From positions 114,684 through 178,683 of the forward strand of contig WGNA01000005.1 of the NCBI GenBank assembly GCA_016124755.1: a stretch of DNA of 64,000 bases, written 5' to 3'. This document shows positions 43,318-51,393 of the stretch, in pieces. The DNA comes from Bacteroidota bacterium (GTDB lineage Bacteria > Bacteroidota > Bacteroidia > NS11-12g > UBA9320). Made by a program: the position numbers and the translations under genes. Position 1 is the first letter of the stretch; each line of letters starts with the position of its first letter. The notes under the pieces are model-generated. The model did no database searches and was not told the DNA's origin. It saw nothing but the letters and a program-made list of their open reading frames with translations.

Positions 43318-43833
43318 ATGAAGAAATTTTTGCTTTTGGCGGGTATTGCCTTATTCACAATCCCGCTTCCTTTCGCAGGTAAAATTAGTAACAGCGAAAA
43401 CAAAAACAAACAAATCGCAGAAAAAAATTTAGAAAACTTAAAAATTGACTCAACTGAGCTGATTAAGCTGTTTTCCGATTCTGTTTGTAATTCGATTGGA
43501 GTACCTGCGAAACTGGTCCGTGAAATCGGTGAAAACGAAAGTGGATGGAGATGTATTAAGTCTCTTTCTGGTGGAACCGATTACGGAGATCTTCAGGTAG
43601 TTGAAAAGACATTTACTTATTGGTACGACCAGCTTGGTTTAACCGGTGGTAAGACCAGAGAAAACTATCTGATCGTCGGAATTCATTATCTGAAATTCCT
43701 GCACAATCGATACGGGTCATGGAAAAAAGCCCGCTTCGCTTATGCCCGCGGGCATTGGAGAAGTCGAGCTACCTGGACCTGCCTCGAAGAAACTTTCATG
43801 AGTAAGATCGACTGGCGCAAATACGACGTCTGA
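43318..43833 (+). CDS. Secreted lysozyme-like (SLT-type) protein
   Basis: This 171-residue protein has a clear signal peptide (MKKFLLLAGIALFTIPLPFAG) and a single small domain. LVREIGENESGWRC supplies the catalytic-Glu position of lytic transglycosylases. TDYGDLQVVEKTFTYWYD takes the place of the usual GxMQ block, and VGIHYLKFLHNRYGSWKKARFAYARG closely follows the SLT pattern. A role in trimming peptidoglycan is inferred. The gene ends exactly where the convergent ATP-grasp gene ends, and its likely terminator lies inside that gene. Confidence 0.7.
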   Translation: MKKFLLLAGIALFTIPLPFAGKISNSENKNKQIAEKNLENLKIDSTELIKLFSDSVCNSIGVPAKLVREIGENESGWRCIKSLSGGTDYGDLQVVEKTFTYWYDQLGLTGGKTRENYLIVGIHYLKFLHNRYGSWKKARFAYARGHWRSRATWTCLEETFMSKIDWRKYDV

Positions 43834-44862
43834 TCATCTCTTACCCGCAAAAAAATGCGCCTTCAATCGTTTGAGTACTTCGCCGGTTGAAGGCGTTTTT
43901 ATTTGTCTAAGATTCTGACGGCAGATTTCCGCAAGTAGTTGTTGCTGTTTTATTAGATCCCGATAAGATTGCAGCAGGCTCATTTCTGAATCATAAATAT
44001 GACCGGGCTCGGAAGTGACTCCGTTTAATTCAAAAATCCGGATTCCTTTACCCTGGTACATTTCTTCGACAGATCGGATTTTAAGATCATACCTGCCGTA
44101 AAAAAAACCTTCAAAAGACTTTGAAATTTCATCAAAAACCTGATTCAGACTTTCATTAATAAGATAGTTGGCGTTTATAAATTCTGTTCCCAGACAATGA
44201 TTACCTACCCGTTCCACAATTACTAATTCATTCTGCGTAGGAACCATTTTCATCAACTCCGGCTTTTCCCGGTTCAATCTTTCCAACTGAAGAAATCCAC
44301 GATCTTGCTTTTCTAATAAGCGACTTACCGAACTTTCTCCATCTCCCTCAACCGACAAAAAATTTTTAAGTACGATAGAAACAATCTTACCTGTTTCAGA
44401 ATCCGGGAGTCTCGTATAAAATACTCCGAGCTCGGTTGGATAGTCGATATACTCCTGAATCAGAAATGGATAAGCTATTTGCGTGAGATGATGTATAAGA
44501 TCTTCTTCATTAAAAGCAATACAAACTTCATCACCCCGCTCTCCCACATTAGGCTTAATCACCAACGGAAAATTAAATCCGGACTGACGTATTTCGTTTA
44601 ATAGCAATTCAATATTAACCGATTTACAATAAATTGTCTTCGCTTTATAAGCATCCGGAATCTGTTCTAAAATTTGATTTTTCTGTTCTCCGAACAATCC
44701 ACCGAATTCAATTCCGGGGTTGGCTGCCGTGAAATATACCGGATTTTTCAGTCTTACTACATACCATAAATAAACTGGGAAAAGCGGTAAAAAAAATAAC
44801 CACCAGGTCCAGTATTCATAGTTGAACAACCGAATTCGAAACTTTCGAAAACTGCCTTTCAT
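43834..44862 (-). CDS. ATP-grasp domain protein with N-terminal hydrophobic segment
   Basis: This 342-residue protein starts with a strongly hydrophobic stretch (about residues 16-36, rich in Trp and Phe) that may anchor it to the membrane. FPLVIKPNVGERGDEV, PFLIQEYIDYPTELGVFY, KNFLSVEGDGESS and FYGRYDLKIRSVEEM followed by IRIFELNGVTSEPGH give a D-Ala-D-Ala ligase-like ATP-grasp fold, including the metal-binding Glu-Leu-Asn. Such enzymes join a carboxylate to an amine or other nucleophile. No substrate can be assigned. It overlaps the upstream TANGO2-like gene by 4 bases. Confidence 0.72.
   Translation of the reverse strand: MKGSFRKFRIRLFNYEYWTWWLFFLPLFPVYLWYVVRLKNPVYFTAANPGIEFGGLFGEQKNQILEQIPDAYKAKTIYCKSVNIELLLNEIRQSGFNFPLVIKPNVGERGDEVCIAFNEEDLIHHLTQIAYPFLIQEYIDYPTELGVFYTRLPDSETGKIVSIVLKNFLSVEGDGESSVSRLLEKQDRGFLQLERLNREKPELMKMVPTQNELVIVERVGNHCLGTEFINANYLINESLNQVFDEISKSFEGFFYGRYDLKIRSVEEMYQGKGIRIFELNGVTSEPGHIYDSEMSLLQSYRDLIKQQQLLAEICRQNLRQIKTPSTGEVLKRLKAHFFAGKR
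43858..43905 (+). terminator. Intrinsic terminator for the lysozyme-like gene, inside the opposing gene
   Basis: CGCCTTCAA (43858-43866) and TTGAAGGCG (43887-43895) form a perfect 9-bp stem, extendable inward by three more pairs including one G-U. TTTTTATTT follows on the + strand, the usual shape of a Rho-independent terminator. It lies within the last codons of the - strand ATP-grasp gene, 25 bases past the lysozyme-like stop. Confidence 0.72.
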
Positions 44863-45566
44863 AAATCAAGAGAAATCTGTTTAATACTGTGGTTCAAAAG
44901 ATCATTATAACGCATCTCCAATGAGTTCATTCTTCTGATTTGAGTTATACTCACTGTCATCACTTTTCCACCTCTCGACATCACCAAATCCTTCTCCTTA
45001 TCTCCGTTTCCTCCAAAACGATGAAAGTCAAGTAAACGATCAGGTGTTACCTTTTGATCCCGCATAAAATCTTTGAACCACGAATTTCTCTCTTCAATAA
45101 TTTCAGGTGTATATAAGGTATGTGAAGACCATATACCGGGATGTTCCGAATTCAACACCTTTAATTCCACCTCTTTTCCGTTCCACCTTATTTGCTGTAA
45201 TCCTCCATTCAGATGATCTATATTAATTAAAGTAAATGGCTCAATCCCGGTAAAATCATAATCCTGAACAAAGGCATCAGAACTGATAAACTGATGGCGA
45301 TCCAATAACACGATTCCACGGCTGATTCGATAGGGGCCTTCTTTTTTATGATACCGATCTGCTCCGTTAAGCAGGCAGGTGGTCAAATTTCTGGAAACAG
45401 CGATCCAACTGCCACCTCCCAATGGGTCTTTCGGGAATGTTATTTTCACGTTGCCATACGAACCGGTTACCGGCTCTAAAGCATGCGGCCTGTTCGGACT
45501 CTCATCCCGGTTGGAGGTTAGAACAAATTGGTTTTTTTCTAAAGGATAATATGTAACGGTACACAT
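44859..45566 (-). CDS. NRDE/TANGO2-like protein
   Basis: This 235-residue protein begins MCTVTYYP followed by LTSNRDESPNRPHALEP, the NRDE motif and N-terminal Cys that define the TANGO2 family. GGGSWIAVSRNLTTCLLNG and STHTLYTPE-like SSHTLYTPEIIEERN also fit. The start is set at the ATG of MCTV (45566), not the in-frame upstream codon, because Cys at position 2 is conserved. The family has been linked to haem handling and lipid metabolism, with no settled reaction. It forms a coupled pair with the ATP-grasp gene. Confidence 0.85.
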   Translation of the reverse strand: MCTVTYYPLEKNQFVLTSNRDESPNRPHALEPVTGSYGNVKITFPKDPLGGGSWIAVSRNLTTCLLNGADRYHKKEGPYRISRGIVLLDRHQFISSDAFVQDYDFTGIEPFTLINIDHLNGGLQQIRWNGKEVELKVLNSEHPGIWSSHTLYTPEIIEERNSWFKDFMRDQKVTPDRLLDFHRFGGNGDKEKDLVMSRGGKVMTVSITQIRRMNSLEMRYNDLLNHSIKQISLDL

Positions 45567-45578
45567 ATATTGAGCAGA

Positions 45579-45606
45579 CAAAAGTAAATGCAAGCTATGG
45601 TTTCAA
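45579..45606 (-). promoter_or_regulatory. Candidate promoter for the TANGO2-like/ATP-grasp pair
   Basis: On the - strand, TTTG (ending at 45604) is followed by 17 bases and then TACTTTTG (45586 to 45579), a perfect match to the Bacteroidota TTTG/TAnnTTTG layout. The -7 octamer ends 12 bases before the ATG at 45566, so the leader would be very short or absent. Confidence 0.5.
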
Positions 45607-45617
45607 ACTCAATTCAC

Positions 45618-45650
45618 TTGATGGAGGTTTACAAAATGAGCTTACTTTTG
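45618..45650 (+). promoter_or_regulatory. Candidate promoter for the coiled-coil membrane protein
   Basis: TTG (45618-45620), 22 bases, then TACTTTTG (45643-45650), a perfect TAnnTTTG. The octamer is identical to that of the divergent promoter at 45579. A transcript would start near 45656 and have about a 40-base leader before the ATG at 45695. Confidence 0.42.
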
Positions 45651-45694
45651 AGGATCAAAATCATCACAACCAAGAAGTAGTTAACTGTCGGAAC

Positions 45695-46612
45695 ATGTCG
45701 GAAGAAAAATCGTCATCTGTAAACATAGCCCTGATCATTCTCCTTATCCTTTCTCTTGCCGGTAATGGCTTTCTCGGATACAATTATTATCAGAACAATT
45801 TTGCAGGTGGAAAGTCTTTGAAAGAATTAAACAAGGAATTAACCTCTGCACTCGAACAAAGCAATCTTTCGAAGGATTCGTTAACCGAGCAATACAATCT
45901 TCTGGATCAGCGATACAATGCTTTGCTTCTTGAATACGAAGACATTAAAGCAGAACGTGAAAAAGCTCTGTCGGAATCGGAAGGCCTTAGAATACGCATC
46001 AGACAATTGATAAATCAAGGGAGTCCCGCCGCATTGGCAGAGGCAAAAAATCTCAATAAAAAGTATGAGGAAGAAATTTCAAGTTTAACCCAGGAGCTTG
46101 AAAATACCCGGATGGCAAAACAACAAGCCGATCAACGAGCCAAAGATCAGGAGGCCATTGCCGATCAGCTTGCAGATGACAATCAGAAAAAGGAACAGGA
46201 AGTTGCGAAGCTTGAAGATAAAATTAAAGACGCCAAGTTTCAGATCGACGAATTGAAGGTTACACCACTTCGGGATAAACGGGGCAAATTAGAAGCTACC
46301 ACCAAAGCGAACAAAATTCAACAGATAGAAATCACCTTCGTAGTTGTTGAATCAAATTTAGTTGAGGAAGGTGAAAAAGAAATTCAACTTCGTTTGCTCG
46401 GAACAAACGGAGAAGTTTTGGGAGCTAAAAACACCACGTTGGTTTCATCAGATCAACTGGTTACCATGAAGCAAAGTTTCATGTACGATGGAACCTCCAA
46501 AAAACTTAAGTTCAATTTTAAACAAGAGTCAGATTACAAGAAAGGTGGTTACACCGCCGAGCTTTGGTACGACGGGGAAAGACTTGTGAGAACCCAGTTC
46601 AATCTCGACTAA
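45695..46612 (+). CDS. Membrane-anchored coiled-coil protein of unknown function
   Basis: This 305-residue protein has one N-terminal membrane segment (NIALIILLILSLAGNGFLGY, residues about 9-28) and a long Glu/Lys/Gln-rich coiled coil at about residues 40-200. A C-terminal globular domain of about 95 residues follows, beginning QQIEITFVVVESNLVEEG and ending YTAELWYDGERLVRTQFNLD, predicted as beta-strands. No enzymatic motif is seen. The topology suggests the coiled coil and the terminal domain lie in the periplasm. No family is recognised beyond this layout. Confidence 0.72.
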   Translation: MSEEKSSSVNIALIILLILSLAGNGFLGYNYYQNNFAGGKSLKELNKELTSALEQSNLSKDSLTEQYNLLDQRYNALLLEYEDIKAEREKALSESEGLRIRIRQLINQGSPAALAEAKNLNKKYEEEISSLTQELENTRMAKQQADQRAKDQEAIADQLADDNQKKEQEVAKLEDKIKDAKFQIDELKVTPLRDKRGKLEATTKANKIQQIEITFVVVESNLVEEGEKEIQLRLLGTNGEVLGAKNTTLVSSDQLVTMKQSFMYDGTSKKLKFNFKQESDYKKGGYTAELWYDGERLVRTQFNLD

Positions 46613-46657
46613 TTCACAAAATCTCGTTTACCGCTCACTATCGGTAGCAATGTGATA

Positions 46658-46665
46658 TACATTTG
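46658..46665 (+). promoter_or_regulatory. Candidate -7 element next to the start of the 46670 gene
   Basis: TACATTTG matches TAnnTTTG and ends 4 bases before the ATG at 46670. No good TTG is seen at the expected upstream distance. If real, the message would be leaderless or nearly so, and the upstream GTG at 46652 could not be the start. Confidence 0.32.
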
Positions 46666-46669
46666 TATT

Positions 46670-47368
46670 ATGCCGGTGGTGAACTCTTCGAGGATTTTAA
46701 TTTTTGTTCTTGGTCTTGCCTACACCCTCGGAGTTGAGGCAAATCCTCCGGAACACAGGTGGCAGAAGAGCAATTCTTTCCTTCTTCATACCATCACCCG
46801 ATATGCGTTAATAGATTATTCGAAAGGGTTGCTGGAAGAAGTTCCTCAGTTGAGTTCAGAGAATAAAGATCTTTTGATCTCTGAATCTTCTAACGCAGCA
46901 GTTGCAATCATTCTATATGAGTTTGCTTCTGGCAGCGGACCGTCGACGCGGTATTTTTACGATTCCCAACCTTTTGTAAACACGATAAAGTTCGGACCGG
47001 CTATGCAATGGGTTATGCAGCAATACGTCGGAAGAGGATGCAAGCCAATTGAAAATCTCAGATATCAGTTTTCTCCTTTGTTAACACCTTTTAAGCCTAA
47101 TACCTGGGGCTTTTCTGTGAGAGAACATTACCGCACATTGTCGAAGGAAAACCTTTCTCAATTTGTACTGGGGAGTTTTAATGCTGAAATAATGAACTCC
47201 GGAGATTCTGTATACGTTCATCTCTGGAACCGAACTTCTAAAAAATCACTTTTTCTGGGTTTCGGAAAAAGAATTCAAAGACCACTCCCCTTCGGAACAA
47301 TTAGTCAGCACATTTATTTGGTGTATTCTAAGGAAGAAGCATTGCGTGTTGCACTGAAAAGCAACTAA
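46670..47368 (+). CDS. Secreted protein of unknown function
   Basis: The 232-residue protein has a signal peptide (MPVVNSSRILIFVLGLAYTLGVEA). No conserved enzyme motif is visible. The middle contains GSGPSTRYFYDSQPFV and WVMQQYVGRGC, and the C-terminal half has a mixed strand pattern (SVYVHLWNRTSKKSLFLGFGK). The ATG at 46670 was chosen over an in-frame GTG at 46652, which falls in a possible promoter and would add MIYICI before the signal. Function and family are unrecognised. Confidence 0.6.
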   Translation: MPVVNSSRILIFVLGLAYTLGVEANPPEHRWQKSNSFLLHTITRYALIDYSKGLLEEVPQLSSENKDLLISESSNAAVAIILYEFASGSGPSTRYFYDSQPFVNTIKFGPAMQWVMQQYVGRGCKPIENLRYQFSPLLTPFKPNTWGFSVREHYRTLSKENLSQFVLGSFNAEIMNSGDSVYVHLWNRTSKKSLFLGFGKRIQRPLPFGTISQHIYLVYSKEEALRVALKSN

Positions 47369-47382
47369 AACCTGAACATAAA

Positions 47383-47412
47383 AAAAGGGATGCTGAAATC
47401 AACATCCCTTTT
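47383..47412 (-). terminator. Intrinsic terminator of rplU-rpmA
   Basis: AAAAGGGATG (47383-47392) pairs perfectly with CATCCCTTTT (47403-47412). On the - strand the stem is followed by a run of seven T, so it is mainly the rpmA terminator. On the + strand the tail is only TTTTCC, giving weaker termination for the convergent gene ending at 47368. Confidence 0.82.
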
Positions 47413-47434
47413 CCACAATAAATATGTTATGAGA

Positions 47435-47692
47435 TCAGGCTTCTGCTTTTACGCTTACGAATGATCTTTTGTTTTTTCCTTTTCTGAATTCCACAACACC
47501 ATCAGACAATGCAAACAATGTGTGATCTTTCCCGATCCCCACATTGTCACCCGGATGATGCTTTGTGCCTCGTTGACGTACGATAATGTTTCCGGCAATA
47601 GCTTTTTGCCCACCGAAAATCTTTACACCAAGTCGTTTGCTATGCGACTCTCTTCCGTTCTTGGAACTACCCGCTCCTTTCTTGTGTGCCAT
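47435..47692 (-). CDS. rpmA: 50S ribosomal protein L27
   Basis: This 85-residue protein begins [20 protein letters not shown] and continues [24 protein letters not shown] and [17 protein letters not shown], all nearly invariant in L27. The N-terminus has no cleavable extension. It lies 8 bases after rplU and is followed by a good terminator. Confidence 0.97.
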   Translation of the reverse strand: MAHKKGAGSSKNGRESHSKRLGVKIFGGQKAIAGNIIVRQRGTKHHPGDNVGIGKDHTLFALSDGVVEFRKGKNKRSFVSVKAEA

Positions 47693-47700
47693 TTCTTATC

Positions 47701-48012
47701 TTAACCTTTAATATCTTCGATTTTGATTTTCGTGTAATCCTGACGGTGACCGTTGCGAACACGATATCCTTTTCTTCTTTTCTTTTTGAAGACAATTACC
47801 TTGTCGCCACGAACGTGTTCAACAACACTCGCAGAAACAGATGCACCCTTTACTGCAGGAGCACCAATTTTAACTTTGCCATCATTATCGACCAGTAATA
47901 CCCGATCGAAATCCACTTTATCGCCGGCACCATTCTGCAACTTGTTTACATACAACTGCTGATTGGCTTCCACCTTATACTGCTTTCCAGCTATTTCAAC
48001 TATCGCAAACAT
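47701..48012 (-). CDS. rplU: 50S ribosomal protein L21
   Basis: This 103-residue protein begins MFAIVEIAGKQYKVE and shows GAPAVKGASVSASVVEHVRGDKVIVFKKKRRKGYR in its C-terminal half, as expected of L21. The K/R-rich segment RRKGYRVRNGHRQDYTKIKI binds 23S rRNA. On the - strand a TATTTTTG octamer lies at 48038 to 48031, 18 bases before the ATG, a possible -7 promoter element. Confidence 0.97.
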   Translation of the reverse strand: MFAIVEIAGKQYKVEANQQLYVNKLQNGAGDKVDFDRVLLVDNDGKVKIGAPAVKGASVSASVVEHVRGDKVIVFKKKRRKGYRVRNGHRQDYTKIKIEDIKG

Positions 48013-48030
48013 TTCTGTTTTTTAGGGCTG

Positions 48031-48038
48031 CAAAAATA
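48031..48038 (-). promoter_or_regulatory. Candidate -7 promoter element of rplU-rpmA
   Basis: On the - strand TATTTTTG matches the TAnnTTTG consensus exactly. It ends 18 bases before the rplU ATG at 48012, giving a short leader of about a dozen bases. No clear TTG lies at the expected distance upstream, so support is partial. Confidence 0.38.
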
Positions 48039-48137
48039 TAAGAATACTCTGTATTTGAAAACCACTTACTCGATTTTGTACAAAAAAGTTTTCACAGGTC
48101 TCAACTCCAACCCTCGCAACGGTCTCCAACATTAATT

Positions 48138-49523
48138 TTGAGATCTGAACTTATTCAAATTCGATTGCTAAAAAAACCGCGAAATCTGTTATCGATTGTT
48201 ACCTGCATTATCATTTCTCTGGTAATAATAGTTCAGGCAAATACGTACCGAATGTGGGTCAAAAACCGGGTGATCATTCACGATGTAACCGGATATTACA
48301 GCTACCTGCCGGCACTGTTTATTTATGATGATCTCAATTTTGATTTCAGAAAAAATCTGCCCGTCAACGAACCGCTTGAAGGAATTTGGGTAAATCAGAA
48401 AGACTCTGTCACCTACCTAAAGGCGAGTATTGGAATGAGTTACTTTTTCTATCCATCCTTTATTGCAGCTCACGCAATCGCAAAAAAAAATCCGGAGGTA
48501 CATGCTAACGGATATTCACTTCCCTATCAACATGCTCTTGCGCTAAACACTTTAATTGTCGGTATCCTCGGTCTCTGGTTTTCCAGATTATTGTTACTGA
48601 AATTCTTTTCCGACATTTCTGCTTCCATTGCCTTAACGCTGCTTTACGGTGGCAGCAATCTTATTTATTATCTCACCATTGAACCGGCAATGACGCATCC
48701 TTACAGCTATTTTCTGGTTGTGGTGATGTTACTTCTCACCTTTTCACTAATGGAAAAGCCTGAAAACCGGAGGTTCATTCTTCTTTGTTTAATTATAGGA
48801 TGGTTGGTCGCGGTTCGTCCAACCAACTCCATACTTGCACTCTATCCTTTTCTGCTTTTTATTTTTAATCATAAGCTCAGAAACCATGTATTACATTTAG
48901 TAAAAAAGAATCCGTTCATCATTCCTTTTGGAATCGTGTGTTCTTTAATTCCGTTAATTCCTCAGTTTGTGTACTGGTATAAGATTTCCGGAACTTTTAT
49001 TTTCTATTCTTACGATCAGGAGAAATTCTTCTTTAACAAACCTCACGTTTGGGATGGCTTATTCGGATACCGCACCGGTTTTTTTCTTTACTCACCGGTT
49101 ATGCTTGCAGCTTGCATTGGAATGTTTTTCAAACACAACATTAGAAAATTGATTATGCCGGCAGCTATTCCATTATTGCTGTTTACGTATGTGGTATTTA
49201 GCTGGTGGTGCTGGTGGTATGGGGGTTTCAGTATTCGTGTAATGATTGAAACCTTTCCGTTTTTGCTTTTTGGTCTGGCAATTCTGGCGGACAAGCTCAT
49301 TCAATTAAAATGGTTACCCGGCTCCCTTATCTCTGTTGTTTTGATCTTTATGATTTATCAGAACCAACGATTTTCAGATTTGTATGAGAGAGGAATTATC
49401 CATTGGGATAGCATGACGAAGAAAAATTATTTCACAGTCTTTAAAGGCAATAAAATCCCGCCTGAATATTTCGATTGGTTCGAAAAACCGGATTACGATA
49501 AAGCGTTTAAGGAAGGTGAATAA
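48138..49523 (+). CDS. Polytopic membrane protein, possible GT-C type glycosyltransferase
   Basis: This 461-residue protein has about 9-11 hydrophobic segments. The first periplasmic loop contains IIHDVTGYYSYLPALFIYDD, with an Asp near the position used by GT-C enzymes. PAMTHPYSYFLVV and FVYWYKISGTFIFYSYDQEKFFF recur in uncharacterised Bacteroidota membrane proteins. No polyprenol-sugar motif is clear enough for a firm call. The TTG start at 48138 is uncertain: it lies in a TAATTTTG octamer (48133-48140) that could be a -7 element, and a later TTG at 48165 is possible. Confidence 0.6.
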   Translation: MRSELIQIRLLKKPRNLLSIVTCIIISLVIIVQANTYRMWVKNRVIIHDVTGYYSYLPALFIYDDLNFDFRKNLPVNEPLEGIWVNQKDSVTYLKASIGMSYFFYPSFIAAHAIAKKNPEVHANGYSLPYQHALALNTLIVGILGLWFSRLLLLKFFSDISASIALTLLYGGSNLIYYLTIEPAMTHPYSYFLVVVMLLLTFSLMEKPENRRFILLCLIIGWLVAVRPTNSILALYPFLLFIFNHKLRNHVLHLVKKNPFIIPFGIVCSLIPLIPQFVYWYKISGTFIFYSYDQEKFFFNKPHVWDGLFGYRTGFFLYSPVMLAACIGMFFKHNIRKLIMPAAIPLLLFTYVVFSWWCWWYGGFSIRVMIETFPFLLFGLAILADKLIQLKWLPGSLISVVLIFMIYQNQRFSDLYERGIIHWDSMTKKNYFTVFKGNKIPPEYFDWFEKPDYDKAFKEGE

Positions 49524-49531
49524 TTAAACTT

Positions 49532-51028
49532 CTAAAACTGAATTTCATCTTCCGGGGGAGTATTCATGTCATTCAGTCTTGAACCATACGTAACTGAATC
49601 CTGCTGATCTTCCGAAAAATGTCCATCATCAAAAGACTCCAGATTCTCGAACTTGGCAAATTTGTTTTTAAAGCGGATTCTGGCTTTACCGGTTGCACCG
49701 TGACGGTGTTTTGCAATAATGAATTCACCAATACCTGTAAGGTCATTTCCTTCGGCATCCATCGTAATATCATAGTATTCGGGACGGTAAAGGAAACCCA
49801 CCATATCGGCATCCTGCTCGATGGAACCCGATTCCCGAAGGTCAGACAGAATCGGAATTTTATCTTGTCTGGATTCAACCGCCCGACTTAACTGTGCAAG
49901 TGCAATAATCGGGATGTCGAGCTCTTTTGCTAATGATTTCAGCGATCTCGAGATATAGGAAATTTCCTGCTCTCTGTTCCCGGATTTGCCAGAATCATCT
50001 CCTCGCATCAACTGCAAATAATCGATGATGATAAGCTCAATGTTTTTGTTGGATTTTAATCTTCTGGCTTTAGCGCGTAAATCGAATATACTAAGCTGTG
50101 GGGTGTCGTCAATAAAAATCGGGGCATCGCTTAATGTTTGAACCCGCGCATTAAGTTGCTCCCATTCGTAATCGGCAAGTTTACCGGAACGGAATTTCTC
50201 GGCTTCTAATTCTGTCTCGCCGGAAATCAAACGGGTAACCAGCTGTAAAGACGACATCTCAAGTGAAAAGAGAGCAACCGCTTTTTTGTGATCTACCGCT
50301 GCGTTTCTCGCAATACTTAATACGAATGCGGTTTTACCCATACCGGGACGTCCGGCAAGAATTACCAAATCCGATCGCTGCCAACCGTTCGTGATTCGAT
50401 CGATATTGGTAAAACCGGTTGGAATTCCGGTTAACCCGGTTTCCATTTCTTTCAGGGACTCGATCTGTTTAATTGCTTTGTGAATCAACTCATCAATCGA
50501 ATCGTAATTCTTTTTGATGGTGTCGTTCTTTATAGCGAACAACTTCTTTTCCGCATCGTCGAGTAATTCGAAAGCGTCGGCTGTTTCCTCAAAAGCATCC
50601 CTTCCAATTTCACCGGAAATACGAATCAGTTCCCGCTGAATATATTTTTGAAGAAGGATCTTAGAGTGAAATTCAATATTAGCAGAAGAGGCAACCTTGT
50701 TTGTGAGCTGTGTTATGTAATACGCTCCACCACTGGCTTCAAGTTCGCCCGCTTTTCTGAGATTTTCCGTTACGGTTAAAAGATCGATCGGTTCGCCAAC
50801 ATCAAACAATCGCTTGATGGCGCCAAAGATCAATTGGTGGGCATCGTGATAAAAGACTTCCGCCATTAAAACATCGAGTACTTTTACCGGAGCATCCTTT
50901 TCCAGAAGCATGGCACCTAATACTGCTTCTTCCAGTTCAAGTGCCTGAGGCGGACGCCTTCCCAATTTACTTTCTTCTGAAATGGATAATCCTTTTTTGG
51001 TGATGTTTCTGGTGTCTCGCTCTGCCAC
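49532..51028 (-). CDS. dnaB: Replicative DNA helicase
   Basis: This 498-residue DnaB has the N-terminal domain with RRPPQALELEEAVLGAMLLE, then the RecA-like ATPase: Walker A LAGRPGMGKTAFVLSIARNAA (first part), IELIIIDYLQLMRG and LRESGSIEQDADMVGFLYRPEYY. It unwinds DNA ahead of the replication fork. No intein interrupts the ATPase. It converges with the membrane-protein gene (8-base gap) and diverges from clpC across 365 bases. Confidence 0.97.
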   Translation of the reverse strand: MAERDTRNITKKGLSISEESKLGRRPPQALELEEAVLGAMLLEKDAPVKVLDVLMAEVFYHDAHQLIFGAIKRLFDVGEPIDLLTVTENLRKAGELEASGGAYYITQLTNKVASSANIEFHSKILLQKYIQRELIRISGEIGRDAFEETADAFELLDDAEKKLFAIKNDTIKKNYDSIDELIHKAIKQIESLKEMETGLTGIPTGFTNIDRITNGWQRSDLVILAGRPGMGKTAFVLSIARNAAVDHKKAVALFSLEMSSLQLVTRLISGETELEAEKFRSGKLADYEWEQLNARVQTLSDAPIFIDDTPQLSIFDLRAKARRLKSNKNIELIIIDYLQLMRGDDSGKSGNREQEISYISRSLKSLAKELDIPIIALAQLSRAVESRQDKIPILSDLRESGSIEQDADMVGFLYRPEYYDITMDAEGNDLTGIGEFIIAKHRHGATGKARIRFKNKFAKFENLESFDDGHFSEDQQDSVTYGSRLNDMNTPPEDEIQF

Positions 51029-51393
51029 TTTCCTGATGTTAAATAAAAAACGGGAGGACGAAATTAGTCCGCTTCATTCATTCAGACCCGACTCAAAACA
51101 AAATTCAGAAATTGATGTTCACATATCATGTGTTGATAATTGAGGGATAAAATGTGGGTGCTTGATTTAAAGTCGTACTGTTAAGAATTTTACGAAAACT
51201 GATTCCCTGCTAACCATCGTTCAAAGACAACAATTCAGTTGATATTTTATGGAAAGATCGAACCTTGAAAAAGGGGATTCCGATAAACTGGTCATTTTGT
51301 CTAACGCTTGTGAACTCTCACTTTTCAAAGCATTTTTTGGACTTATATTTGTTCAGCCGCGAGCTCTCAATTTAAAGTAACGTTACAACCTAT
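51029..51393. other. dnaB-clpC divergent intergenic region
   Basis: 365 bases without a supported gene. The only promoter-like element seen is TATATTTG at 51344-51351 on the + strand, a perfect TAnnTTTG, 42 bases before the clpC ATG; no TTG lies 17-22 bases upstream of it. No -7 octamer was found for dnaB on the - strand. A 43-codon open frame at 51249-51380 has no ribosome-binding site or family feature. No hairpin or repeat of note. Confidence 0.4.

Noticed and set aside
51249..51380. A 43-codon open frame upstream of clpC
   Set aside because: No ribosome-binding site, no recognisable features, and the stretch also contains the likely clpC promoter element; kept only as part of the intergenic entry.
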